Assembly: GCF_002865645.1 (NCBI RefSeq)
Contig: NW_020194692.1
Location: forward strand, 318,208 to 382,207
DNA: 64,000 nt
Direction of reading: 5' to 3'
DNA from: Hyaloscypha bicolor E
Taxonomy: Eukaryota; Ascomycota; Leotiomycetes; Helotiales; Hyaloscyphaceae
Shown here: positions 35,035 through 46,258 of the stretch, piece by piece
How the letters are laid out: every line of letters begins with the position of its first letter
Numbering within the stretch: position 1 is the first letter of the stretch
The notes under the pieces: model-generated
Database searches by the model: none
What the model was told of the DNA's origin: nothing
What the model saw: the letters and a program-made list of their open reading frames with translations, nothing else
Position numbers and translations under genes: made by a program

Positions 35035-35961
35035 CAGGCGGAATTCGCAAAAAGCAGGAGATTCTTTTAGCTACTGGGCACAGCAAGTTCTTTTGCAACA
35101 ACGGCAAGCTCGCTACATTGACAACTCGAGCTTCTCTAGCGTGACAGCAATTATGTACCAGGCAAGCAAAGCAGAGATGCCATATTAGCAACGCTGTTCA
35201 AAGAGTATGAGAAACTGTTGTTCTGTATCAATAAGGTCCATTTTCGCATTCAAGACCAGGGCGAAATACGTTTGTTTACACTCACGCTAGGGAATAGTGG
35301 GTTCAGGGGCTGAGAATTCATACACATCAGTATCATCCATATTGATAATTGTCTGGACAAGCAGCCCGTAGTAAGAGTGGTAAGACAGATAGCTCTTCTA
35401 TGGTCTGCGCTCATAATATCCTATATATATTTGGATTTACGGAGAACGAAATTATACAAAGTAAAAGAGCACCCTACTTAATCTCCTCCCTGTTAGATAT
35501 TCGATCAGCAGCAGAGCTTACGTTCAATAGCAGAGTGGGTGGGCTATTTCTACAAGAAATGAGGCACTCAGGAAGCGAGAGTTCTATATCGAAAGCTGAG
35601 ATTGCCACTCCAACGAGCAGCGAGGTGTGGTCATGTTTCGGTTCATCATTTGCTCTTCTGTCGCGGTCGAGAGATCAAATTAATGGCCATATTCTTACAC
35701 CTGACTGAGCAAGAATTTGTATTTCAGCCTCTCTTCACTGGGAAGGCCTGTCTCGTAGGCTTTCATCGGTCAGGACGGATGCTTCGTCCACTCAAGAAGT
35801 TTCCTATCTTGTCGGTTAACAGCCATCCCATCAACCCAGAATTTGTGATACCATGCTTGAAATATGATGTACGAAAGTCCACATCTGCTTTTCTTTAATC
35901 CGTTGATATCATCCGTAAACCCCAATGTCAAGCAATGCTCCCGTATCCTTCGCACAACGTC
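35035..35961. other. Intergenic with possible coding remnants
   Basis: Short coding-like fragments such as ILATLFKEYEKLLFCINKVHF (about 35180-35250) and a frame at 35690-35898 occur on the plus strand, separated by stops. Nothing can be assembled. Confidence 0.3.
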
Positions 35962-36736
35962 TCAGAGATCCCTTGCCAACTTCCTAGCCAACTTCTTCTG
36001 GTCCTCAACATCAAATCCCTTCTCATCCGTCTCCACAATCGCTTTTCCAACCGCCAGTGTCGTCTTAACGTTTTTGCTATCCACCCAAACCCTCCCGTTT
36101 CTCCCCACCGCAATCTCAAACGCCACACCTTGAGCCCCAAGTTCCTCAAGCACCACCAAATTCCCCTGCTCCACCGGTTTCAGCAACATCAATCTCCTCG
36201 CCATACCCAATGAAATAGTAAACAGCGTGCCACCTGTCAGTGGACCGAGCCCTTCAGACTTCCCTGTCGAGGAAGAAACGCATTCCAGTTCCGGATCCAT
36301 GTGTTTATTAGCCAAAGTAACGCGCGCGTACACTAAATTTCCTGACGCGAGTTGAGGCCGCGTCTTTTTGGTCGCGCCTTCGAAGGAGAGTTGTGGGAGG
36401 GAGGCATTGGGCGTGTAGTCGCTAAGACTGGCGTAGTAAAGGTCGACGGCAGATTTTTGGATCGTGGCTATGACAAGGTCGCCAACAGTGGGGATGTACT
36501 AAATTATTAGTTATAGCATAGTATTGAGGGAGGTAACATACGCGACTACCGTTGAATTCGACCCAGACGGCATTCTTCCGCTTGTCGGTACAGAGTTGAC
36601 CGGCGACCGTGGAGGTGATGGTGTTTGGTGGGATGTGGCGTAAGCCTGGACCGAGTTTGAGAGGTAATTTTGGGTGTGAAGGGAGGGATGCTGGATCCAG
36701 AATTTCCCCTGGCAGCACAAATGTTTCTGTTGCCAT
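35962..36736 (-). CDS. RRP40: Exosome RNA-binding cap subunit Rrp40
   Basis: Two exons (36736-36542, 36498-35962) joined over a 43-bp GTATGT..TTTAG intron give 243 aa, the usual Rrp40 length. Rrp40 is one of three S1/KH cap proteins of the nuclear and cytoplasmic RNA exosome, and guides RNA into the channel. In order: an N-terminal VLPGEILDP strand and LGPGLRHIPP, an S1 domain beginning YIPTVGDLVIATI, and a KH-type domain. The family signatures LANKHMDPELECVS, GPLTGGTLFTISLGMARRLM and AFEIAVGRNGRVWVDS are all present. It faces the SSZ1 gene head-to-head with 220 bp between start codons. Confidence 0.95.
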
Positions 36737-36956
36737 TGTGTTGAGTTTAAGATTGGGATTCTTGGATCCTGTCTGTTTTGCATGAGGTTGACTGCTTCTC
36801 TCAGCCTTGCGAAGTGGGTCCGCGCTAACCCGAAACGAATTTCTCGATTTTTGTGGGCAGAAAAAAAGTTCGAGTTTAAGGAACTTGTGTCCACGAAACA
36901 TCTCTTCCTTACAACACCATCTTCTCGAATTCTTTACCGTTCACAATACCGACAAG
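36737..36956. promoter_or_regulatory. Bidirectional promoter between RRP40 and SSZ1
   Basis: Only 220 bp separate the two divergent start codons. Both genes serve ribosome/RNA metabolism (exosome; ribosome-associated chaperone), so a shared promoter of the ribosome-biogenesis regulon is plausible. No specific factor site is identified. Confidence 0.6.
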
Positions 36957-38785
36957 ATGGCTGCGGAAGGGGCATCTGCGAATGGCACTACGCCTGGAGA
37001 GAGACACGCTATCGGTATCTCCTTTGGGAACTCGAACAGCTCAATTGCATACACCACGAACGAGGACAAGGCTGAGGTAATCGCCAACGAGGATGGAGGT
37101 ATGTTATATATTTGGGATTGGATAAAGCCATATTGTTGCTGATCTATTTCGTAGATCGTCAAATCCCTTCGATTCTGTCATATGTGGACGGGGAAGAATA
37201 CAATGGCCAACAAGCCAAGCAACAGCTTATCCGGAACAGCAAGAACACTGTCGCATACTTCAGGGACTTCTTGGGACAAAAGTAGGATACAGCCACAATC
37301 ATTCTATACATTTTGGCTAATTTTTGAAACAGCTTCAAGTCAATAGACCCGACTCACTGCCACGCTTCAGCCCATCCCAAAGAGCACGATGGCACGATCG
37401 CATTCATAATACAAGACAAGGAGGAAGGTGGACCATCAGTTGTCACAATCTCAGAGGTAGCCACTCGTCAATTGAAGCGTCTGGCACAGTCTGCTTCCGA
37501 TTTCACTGGAAAGCAAGTCAACTCAGCGGTCATCACCGTCCCAACCAACTTCAGCGAAAAGCAAAAGGCTGCCCTCACGAAAGCCGCCAACGATGCTGGC
37601 CTCGAAGTTCTGCAGCTCATCAGCGAACCCATTGCTTCTCTTCTCGCGTACGATGCGCGGTTGGAGGCTAAGGTGGCAGACAAAATTGTTGTGGTCGCAG
37701 ACTTGGGGGGTACTCGATCGGATGTGGCAGTCATTGCATCAAGAGGAGGCATGTATACAATTCTAGCCACAGCGCATGACTACGAATATGCCGGTGTACA
37801 ACTTGACAAAGTTCTGCAAGACCACTTTGCTAAGGAATTCATCAAATGGAACACTACCGACCCCCGGGAGAACGCCCGCAGTCTGGCAAAACTGAAGCTT
37901 GAAGCAGAAGCTACGAAGAAGGCACTCAGTATCGGCACCAATGCCAACTTCAGCGTCGAGAGTTTAGCAGAAGGTATTGATTTCGCATCTACTATCAACA
38001 GATTACGCTATGAGACCATTGCACGAAAGGTTTTCGACGGCTTCAACCGACTTATTGAGGGTGTCGTCAAGAAAGCTGGCCTCGATGTCCTTGAAATCGA
38101 CGAAGTGATCCTCTCTGGCGGAACCTCTCACACTCCCAAAATCGCCTCGAACATGAGCGCCATCTTCCCTCCTACTACCACAATCCTCGCACCCTCCACA
38201 ACACCCACAGCTATCAACCCCGCTGAATTGCAGGCACGAGGAGCGGCACTGCAAGCAAGTCTGATCCAAGAATATGAGAAGGAAGATATCGAGCAATCGA
38301 CTCACCCTGCTGTGACTACTGTCAAGCATCTCACGAACGCCATCGGGGTTATGACCATTACAGGTGACTCTGATAAAGGTCTCTTCACTCCCATCATCGC
38401 AGCTGAGACCGCAGTCCCGGCTCGTCGAACAATCCACATCGCAACCCCAAAAGAGGGCGGCGACGTTCTGATTAAGATCGTCGAAGGAGGCTCACACATC
38501 AAAGTCTCCAAGCCGGAGCCGAAAACCAAGACCAATGGGGAGAAATCCAAGGGCGAGGATGGCAGTGATGATAGCGATGAGGACGACAGCGACGACGGAC
38601 CTGAGGATGTGCGTGAGAAGGTATGGAAAGTTGGGAACGTGCTTGCTGAAGCCGCAATCAAAGGTGTAAAGAAGGGTGGCAAGATCGAGGTTATGATTAA
38701 TGTGGCGGGCGATCTCGCAGTGACCGTTACATGTAGGGAGGTTGGTGGCAAAGGAGGCGTGAGAGGGAATCTCGCCGCACCTTGA
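36957..38785 (+). CDS. SSZ1: Hsp70-like ribosome-associated chaperone Ssz1
   Basis: Three exons (36957-37098, 37155-37281, 37333-38785) join in frame to 573 aa. Ssz1 pairs with zuotin to form the ribosome-associated complex (RAC), which stimulates Ssb at the tunnel exit. The N-terminal Hsp70 ATPase fold begins IGISFGNSNSSIAYT and contains AVITVPTNFSEKQKAALTKA, VLQLISEPIASLLAY, VVADLGGTRSDVAVI and ILSGGTSHTPKIA. These are Ssz1-type variants of the Hsp70 signatures. The substrate domain is short, as expected for Ssz1. An acidic insert (GSDDSDEDDSDDG) sits near residue 510, before a C-terminal subdomain ending in TVTCREVGG. Introns are 56 and 51 bp with GTATGT and GTAGGA donors. Confidence 0.93.
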
Positions 38786-39537
38786 CCTATCTGATCTAGT
38801 GTCTCTCATTTCTCGTCTCCTGCAAGAATGGGTTTGATTGGATGAATCTATGGCATTTGATTTGAAGTAATTGTGCTGGGATAGGCTGCCGCCTGGTGGG
38901 ATTATAGAGTGCGTTGATTTGCATCGGAAAGAGAGTCATCGAGGCGCTTTAGACTGCGTATAAATCCGAAGGCAAGGAGATGCGATGAATGGAGAACGTA
39001 TGAACTTAAACCGCTTCGGCGGGTCTTGTCTTTGTTAATGTAAAAAGTTCATCTTTATTATTGGAGTCTGCTGGTTATGGAATCTGCGTTCTTCCTAAAA
39101 TAAAATAAAACGTGCGTCACACCTCCTTTTCACACCGAGAGACAGCTGAAAGCCATTCGGTTGCTAAGAAGTCCATCTCAAGCAAAAGATAGAGCATAGA
39201 CCGCTAGGCATCGCAGAACTTGGCTCCTCAGAGGAGTTCATCAGCCGAACAGGCCTATTGTGAAGCTTACATGCTGTGGCTGATGGCTGCTCTAATCCCC
39301 GCAATTGAACTATGCTCAAGCTTCCTTCGTGCATTATCAACACTCAAATGATCATGCTCTTCTTTCCTTCGCAGCATTAAGAAATAGATGGAACTACCCG
39401 ATCTCATTTTAAAAAGCCCTAACACCGTTTCGGCTGACTCACACATACGTCAAGACATACTTGGCTCGCTCTATCCTTCCCACCCAGGCAACAGCTCCGT
39501 CTCAACTCATATTCTGGGCTCAGCACTCGACTAAATT
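38786..39537. other. Intergenic, nothing recognised
   Basis: Downstream of SSZ1. It probably holds its 3' UTR; an AATAAAATAAAA-like A/T tract lies near 39100. No gene seen. Confidence 0.35.
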
Positions 39538-39879
39538 ATGGCACCCGTTCTTAAACAACTCATCAATAAATCCATCTACGCACAAGAGACCGGATCAGTT
39601 ATCCTCCAAGTAATAGAGGACAGCGGTGACCAGGTCACAAAAATCCGAGACTCCGTAATCCGAGAAATGGTCGACGATTTGCTGGAATCAAACTCGGCCG
39701 GTTCGCCCATGGAGGAAGAAGAAGAGCTCCAGGCCCACAAACTTGTTGAATGGAGACTCGATAAAGATAGCAGAAAGCACAACAAGCCTCCCATGGCAGT
39801 TGAAGAATACGAAGGCTACTCGATATGGATCAAGACAGACGATGACGAAAGTATCAAAGAAGAGCGGCGACACTGTTAG
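39538..39879 (+). CDS. Hypothetical 113-aa protein, possible N-terminal relic of HET gene
   Basis: An ATG-initiated frame of 113 codons, acidic (a SPMEEEEELQAHK stretch). It has no recognised domain and no signal peptide. It lies directly upstream, on the same strand, of a decayed HET-domain gene. The reading continues in a coding-like way past the stop (VLDFENEHVMSAVSLNLKV), so this may be the surviving 5' part of that gene rather than a separate one. Confidence 0.4.
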   Translation: MAPVLKQLINKSIYAQETGSVILQVIEDSGDQVTKIRDSVIREMVDDLLESNSAGSPMEEEEELQAHKLVEWRLDKDSRKHNKPPMAVEEYEGYSIWIKTDDDESIKEERRHC

Positions 39880-39889
39880 GAGTCAGAGG

Positions 39890-42038
39890 AGCGGAAGGGG
39901 TGTTGGATTTCGAAAATGAGCACGTAATGAGTGCCGTAAGCTTGAATCTGAAGGTGCTCGAGGAAAGTCCGAGCTTGCTCTCCGGTTCGAGGCCGGGCTC
40001 GAAGATATTACACGTCTTCCACGGCCCCTTAAGATAATTGTCCAGCTAATTTCCGATGAAGACACTGCACCTCTTCGTTGGATTCGGGTGAATCCAGACA
40101 AAATATCAACAGCAGCTCTTCAGAAATCGCGATCTCTCTGCGAAGATGACCATCCAGAAACTATCGACCGCTGCAGTACTCAGATGCAACCAGGACTAGG
40201 GTTCATTAACGTCAATGAACACTGAATAGTCAGAGTCGAAGGCGCCTATCGTTACGTCTGTCTTTCTTATGTCTGGGGAAAGATAAGCCAGCCTTAAGAT
40301 ACCTCTGATACCAAAGCAGCGTTCCAAGCTCCACATGGATTGAACTCCGATTTGATTCTTCTTCCGAGAACATCAGAGACGCAGTTGAAGTGATGAAGTA
40401 ACTTGGCATTAATTACATCTGGATAGATGCGATATGCATTGAACAAGACAAATGAGGCTGACAAAGCAGCCATAATTGCCGACATGGGAGCTATCTACAG
40501 CGATTCCATCTTGACAATTGTTGTATCTACCAACTCCGATCCACCAGCAGGTTTGCTTAGAGTTTTGTCAGCACCACAAACCCAGACACAGATTCGTAAA
40601 AGTATGAAAGGCCTTCAACTCGCCGTTGTCTTCCACGATAATAGGAGGCCCTTTGCTGACGGGGAAAACTCGGTTTGAAACTCCAGGGCATGGACATATC
40701 AAGAAATTGCAATTATCTCAACGGAGGCTGTTCTTCAAGGACTCACAGGTGTGCTTCCTCTGTTCTTATGCAACAGTCTTCGAAGACGAATGGCCAATCA
40801 CCGATCCGCACTTCAATCCGGCGCCCATGCTGGACAGGACGTCAATGTTGATCAGTCAATGCGTTTGCAGGAATGACAGAGCTCATTCGCCAAGTGACGA
40901 ATACAAAGTGTTGGTACGGAATTCCGGCTTTTGCTTTCGATCAAGCACTGCTCTGGCATCCAAAGGAACAAGTTCAAAGAAGGAGAGATCTTGATGGAAG
41001 TGAGCTCTTTTCCAGCTGGAGCTGGGCGGGTTGGAAAGGGGCCTGTGATTACCTAGGCCGCGGCTGGTACAACGGCCTGTGTCGATACCCCGTCTCAGTC
41101 GTGCATTGGGTCCAACAAATGGATCCCGCAAAATTCCCTGCAAAACTTGGAGACAACGCGCTTTCAGGCGCGCCGCAAGGAATGACCACCGAGCAGCTGA
41201 GAGAGGATATCTTCAGCGGCAAATGGAAACTCCTCGAACAAAGTCAACACGCGGGAGCTGTACCGCTTCGAGTTCGAGGAGCGCGGTTGGGAATCCTCTA
41301 AGATAAAGAGAGAAACCCACGTGGTTACACGCACAAGGAGTACCCAGGGATCGTCTTCAACTGCCCAATTCCCCTCCCGAACCAGGAATCAGCTCAATCC
41401 CAGACGGCGAAGTCGCTCTCCTGTTCCAAGCCTATTCGAACACAGTGCGCTTTTGTGACATGAACACGACGCCACATACCAAAGAATCTAATGTTGACAA
41501 CTGCCTCCAGCTAAGTCTCAACAATGAGGACAGATCAGCGACTTCCAAACCGCTGTGGCAGTGGATTATCTACCATCAAGGCTACCGTGCCGGCTTTCTG
41601 GCTCTCAACGTCCCGTTCAAAGACCTCGATCTGGAGAAGCAGGACGACTTATCTCCGGTCGCAGTCTCCAGGATGAGATTCCCCGCATGGAGGGATGGAG
41701 CATCTACTGCGCCTTAGGTCCTTTTGCACTTACGTGGAAGTTCGGACACAAACCGCAATGGCTCCTAAATGATCTCGCAGAAAGTATCCCACCCCCAAAC
41801 GAAGGAGCTGGCCCTGTGGCTCATCCAAAGGCAGAGAATGGCGAAGCGGTGTAGGGCGGCTATAGGTTTGATATCGAGGGCTTTTTTTGGCTGGTTGTAC
41901 ATTGTGTTGCTGTCGGGGAAGAGAGCGGTTAGCAAGGGGGCGGGGCAGGAAGGTTGGGAGAGGATTGGCGTCGGGAAGGTGCATTGGAGTGCTTTTTACC
42001 ATGCTGAGTCGGAGATGGACAACTTATTGTTGAGATGA
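39890..42038 (+). pseudogene. HET-domain (heterokaryon incompatibility) gene, decayed
   Basis: Classical HET blocks are readable in order but in different frames and interrupted by stops. They are YVCLSYVWG (about 40255-40280), LGINYIWIDAICIEQD (about 40404-40451), IADMGAIYSDSILTIVVST (about 40475-40531), a WTYQE-type segment near 40695 with RRLFFKDSQVC, and FSSWSWAGW (about 41008-41034). Further coding-like sequence continues to about 42030. Several TAA, TAG and TGA codons and frame changes lie between them, so no full product can be made. Intact HET proteins trigger a cell-death response between incompatible hyphae. The clear order of blocks makes the family assignment firm. Confidence 0.8.
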
Positions 42039-42138
42039 GGGGGTGGGAGTTGAGCGTCGACTCCAACCTCCTTTTCGCTTCAGGCTCGCTTAACTGTCAG
42101 GCGTCAAGTGGCTCGAAAACGAGGTTTTAGTTGATCCA

Positions 42139-42866
42139 TAGTATCGCTTAAGCTGATCACTATTGTCAAACTCTGCATATGCTCGTTTATTTAGCTGATT
42201 ACTATTAACCTTATCGCTTAAAGAAGCGAGATAGCTAGCCGAGCAAATGAATAGGTTTTGTAGCAATCATATTTTAAGCATATGCTCTCCTTATGCTCTG
42301 CATATGTACGGGTTATACGGGCTAGGAAGGTTCGGGTTAGTCCCGAGCTTGCGAGGGGGCTTAAGGTTAGGGGTTAGGGTCTGGGTTAGTCCCGGGGGGC
42401 TGGGGGTTGGTGAGAGCCCCCTGCATGGTAATATATTAGAGTATAAAGGCCCTATGAGTTAGAGTTAGTAAGCATATACTAAGTATATAATTCCTATATA
42501 CCAAGTATATCCTAGAGTAATAGCGATAGTAAAGCAAGGTATATTCTAACTTACTTATATACTTACTAATTAGAAAGGTCGAGTATATACTAGAAGCAAT
42601 AGCAATAGTAAAGAAGAGTATATTCTAACTTCCTTACACGCTTCTTAGTAATAAAGGTTAAGTACATACCAGGAGTATGCCTGGCAGGCTATTGGGAGGA
42701 GCTCGGAGATAAAGGGGGGTAAAAGAAGAGAGGGGTAGTGTTCCTTTAGTAAAATAAGTATTTATTATATCTTAAGGTCGAGCATATGCAAGAAACTAAT
42801 CCCTAGTATAGAAAATACAAGGGTATTTTCGCTAATTAATAGTAGGGAACAGCTTAAGCGATAGTA
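42139..42866. mobile_element. Putative Tc1/mariner-type MITE (element 42141-42864)
   Basis: The 724-bp element is bounded by inverted repeats TATCGCTTAAGCTG at the left and CAGCTTAAGCGATA at the right, flanked by TA dinucleotides (42139-42140, 42865-42866). There is no coding capacity. The interior holds a second imperfect copy of the end motif (TTATCGCTTA near 42214), many TATACT/AGTATA motifs and two related ~100-bp segments around AATAGCGATAGTAAAG (42520) and AATAGCAATAGTAAAG (42600). The TA flank points to Tc1/mariner, but a 2-bp duplication is weak proof. Confidence 0.6.
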
Positions 42867-43713
42867 GGGCCAGCTACCGGCTCCGCGAGAGCACCGTCTG
42901 CGTTCTTGTTTCAATCACCATCAATTTCTTAGATGACATTTTATGCCATACGGCAAGCTACAACAGGCCATTAAATGGAACAGCTATATCCAAGTATATG
43001 TAAACCCCTTTACGGACGTCCGTGATTGCTAGCCAGAGTCTGAGTCACGTGCAGGGATCAAATGGCACTTGGAATACCGAAAATTCAACCAAGGACAAGC
43101 TGATAATGGGAGAACAGATAGAATAGCAAAATGAAGAAACAAATGCATGCATGATCTTCAACAAACGCGAGGTTGATTGTGATTCTTGAATGCACCCAGA
43201 CTATTAAGCGAGCCCCTTTCTTCCCCTGTCTCGAGGTGGACAGAAAAGGCGGCACTCATCTTGAATATCCCAAGACAAATGGGGATATTTGATAGGAGCG
43301 TTGAGGAGCTGAAATCTGTTTTCTGTAATTTCCGAGTTGTTTATAGGGGCTGGGCTTCTAATGTATAACATCACATGAGTACATTCATAGAGGTATTGTA
43401 GTACTTGTAATGTCCAGATCAGTCGAAACAATAGGGACTGCTTCTTACGGCTCTAGGCATTTGCAGATCTAGAATGGGACATTTCATAAACTTTGTGTCA
43501 ACTTGATTGCTCAAAAGTCGTGACTGAGATGCCGGGTCTCATAAAGGATCGGCTTATGCTACCATTCTGCCAAAGGCGGGCGACAATGTGCAACCGGCTT
43601 CTGCTCGACGAGATGGAGAGAGCAAGAATTACCCCCAACATACGAGTGAGTCCTCCACATAAGCTCTGAAAGAATATCCGGACAGTACTGACCGTTGTGA
43701 AGCGCTCCGCAGC
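42867..43713. other. Intergenic, nothing recognised
   Basis: No coding region is supported. One CACGTG motif lies at about 43046. Confidence 0.3.
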
Positions 43714-44325
43714 ATGTGTTTTACCTCCACTTCAAGTCTGCAAAGGGCAAGGAAAGTGATTTCAGCATCGGAAAGAACTTCTGAATTTAGAACTCGACCT
43801 TCTTTCGAGCAGCTTTTGCAGAGCAAGACGACGAATAGGGATGCCAGTACGGGAGATTGGAAGGGAATATACACGACACATTGCCAACAGTGTTCGGTTA
43901 TTGCCAGATTAGCTTTACAACCAGAAGCTAGATGCTTGGTCTGCCACCACTAGTCACAAAAGAACTCCCTCAAAGTTCATGAAGCTCTAGCTGCTTGCCG
44001 ACAAGCTGGGAATCCGTAAGTTTCAGAACGAGATAATGCTACAGTTGATGACGCGGTGATAATAGTCGAGGAGATACTTGCCGAGGCTCAATTCTACCGT
44101 GTTTGTGAGAAGTCTGGCCCGGGGAGTTTCTTGTGCCATTTCATTCTTGATCTGTGGTCTAAACAGCCAAAGCAAGTCATTGAGGGTGACGAGAGATATC
44201 CAAAAGATATGCTGGTTGGGCGTAATAATGTTTGGCAACAGATAGGAAGCAACCCATTCGGTCTGGTTGGGAACCGCTCTCCCAGAGCATGCAGTGGTGG
44301 AATACCTTGTTGGTGGATGTCTTGA
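43714..44325 (+). pseudogene. Unrecognised gene relic with in-frame stops
   Basis: One frame runs from ATG 43714 to TGA 44323-44325 with only two internal stops, TAG at 43951 and TAA at 44017. The last ~95 codons look convincingly coding (VIIVEEILAEAQFYRVCEKS, FLCHFILDLWSKQPKQVIEG, NVWQQIGSNPFGLVGNRSP). Both stops could be former glutamine codons. The second overlaps a GTAAGT donor-like site at 44016, so it could instead lie in an intron. No family is recognised. Confidence 0.35.
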
Positions 44326-44633
44326 GCTGAGTCGACTGATGATTTGGGGATGAAATTGAAATGTTGAAGGCCTAGATTTGTCTTAGTCCAGTGCATGGGT
44401 CTTTTAGAAACGCCGTTCAGGAATTCCTTCCTCTTTTCCATTTCTCTTCCTCCCAAATATGGCAATGGCAATCCTGATGGGAAGGAGATTTTGGTGCCGT
44501 GACCATTTGCTCCAGAGATATCGCTGGGCGAGTGACCATACCTGGTATTAAATTCGAACGAAAGAATAGCACATTAGCACGGAAACAAGTAGCAAGACCT
44601 ATATTCGGGTATGGAACAAAGAGCAGAATTCAT

Positions 44634-46258
44634 CTACAATTTCGGGGCCTTCCCAACATCGCTTTTATACAAATGGATAGCCTGAGCATTCATGTAGGCT
44701 AGCAATCCCTGCTCGCCGGATTCCCCACCAATGCCACTCTCCTTGTGGCCACTAAAGAAAGTATTCGGGAGCGGCCTCTCAAAGCTGTTGATCCAGATAG
44801 TGCCAGCCTCAATCTGCTTAGCAATATTGACAGCCCTCTCGTGATCAGCGCAGTAGACGGCGCCACCAAGACCAGTCCGAGTATCATTGACTCTAGTAAG
44901 CAGTTCCTCTTCCGTGGTCCATGGCATCATGGGGACAATAGGTCCTATCAAAGTCAGCTCAACTCCACCAACAAATGCAAAATGGAGGAAAGGAAAGGCT
45001 CACCGAAAGGCTCCTCGGCAACAATCCTCGAAGAGTGCGGCGGATTATCAATAATCGCCGGCTGCACCGAAAACCCACCCGCATCTCCAACCTCCCCACC
45101 AAGCAGAAACTGATATCCATTAACAGCACAATCCTCAAAGAAGCCCTTGACTATGTTGTACTGCATCTCGTTCTGCACAGGGCCCAGCATCATGCCCGGC
45201 TCACCAGCGGGACCAACCTTCCAGCTCTTCACGACGTTCAAAATGGCTTCTTGGAACTCCTTATAGATGTCTGTGTGCACGTAGAGACGTTTGGAGGCTA
45301 CACACAGTTGTCCGGAGTTGAAGAATGCGCCGAGGGCGACGAGGGGAGCAACCTTGTTGACGTCGACGTCCGGACAGACGATGCATGCACTGTTGCCGCC
45401 GAGCTCGAGAGTCACGCGCTTCAGTGTTTTGGCAGCGGACATCATGACGCGCTTTCCTGTGGAGATGGAGCCGGTGAAGCTGATCTTCTCGATGCCGGGG
45501 TGCTCGGTCATCATCGGGCCTAGACGATCATCTCCGTTAAGAGCCTGGAGGACGCCGGGAGGAAGGTACTTCTGGGCCATTTCGACGAACTTGAGAGCGG
45601 AGTAGGGTGTGAAGGGCGAGGGCTTTACGATCACGGTGTTGCCGGTCAGGAGTCCAGGAACGATCTTCTGCATCGACAGGATGAGGGGGAAGTTCCAGGG
45701 ACAGATGGCACCCACGACACCGAGGGGGACATAGCGGAGAGAGAGTTTGAGGTCGGCGTCGTCTTGGATTGTCTGCTCGCCTGGGGGAGGAGCCGTTGCT
45801 AAATGTATTAACGTGAAATTCCTTTCATGTTAGACAAGGAACACACCATGATATTGCAGGATTCCTGCAGCGGCGTCGATCTCGCCTTGTGCGAATTGGA
45901 TCTTGTTCAAGTTAAGCATGAATGTTTTATTGACTAAGTGGTAGATTCGACATACGGGTTTCCCACATTCTTTCAGGATCATCTGCGTCATCTCAACACG
46001 GTGGCTCAGGAGTTCCTCGCGAAGCTGGAGCAAGAGGCTCTGTCGCTCTTTCCATGCTGTTTTTGACCATCTCTTGAACGCCTCTTGAGCTGACTTGACG
46101 GCATCATCGAGGTCGTGCTCGGTTGCAATGGGCACGTCCCAGAGCTTGGTTTTATCGGAAGGGTTCACGCCGTTGTGGACCTTGGGGCTGTCGCGGGGCT
46201 TCCCCGCAATGGTGTTGTGGAACTTCTCAAAGTCCAGTGTGGCCGCCTTGTCACTCAT
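44634..46258 (-). CDS. NAD(P)+-dependent aldehyde dehydrogenase
   Basis: Four exons (46258-45956, 45901-45847, 45798-45004, 44944-44634) join in frame to 487 aa, the standard ALDH length. It oxidises aldehydes to acids. Key features: PWNFPL with oxyanion Asn155, cofactor loop FTGSISTGK (227-235), general base Glu251 in LELGGN, and nucleophile Cys285 in FFNSGQLCVAS. The C-terminal block has AEEPFGPIVP, INSFERPLPNTFFSGHKESGIG and a final YMNAQAIHLY. The first intron (54 bp) is a multiple of three without a stop, so its retention would insert 18 residues. The gene diverges from a Zn-alcohol dehydrogenase 905 bp away. The two together could take a primary alcohol to the acid. The substrate is not known. 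Confidence 0.93.

Noticed and set aside
42331..42390. GGTTAG-rich, telomere-like stretch
   Set aside because: The units are irregular, few and lie inside a MITE. This is not a telomeric array.
44974..45605. Plus-strand frames opposite the ALDH gene
   Set aside because: Antisense shadows of the conserved ALDH exon 3.
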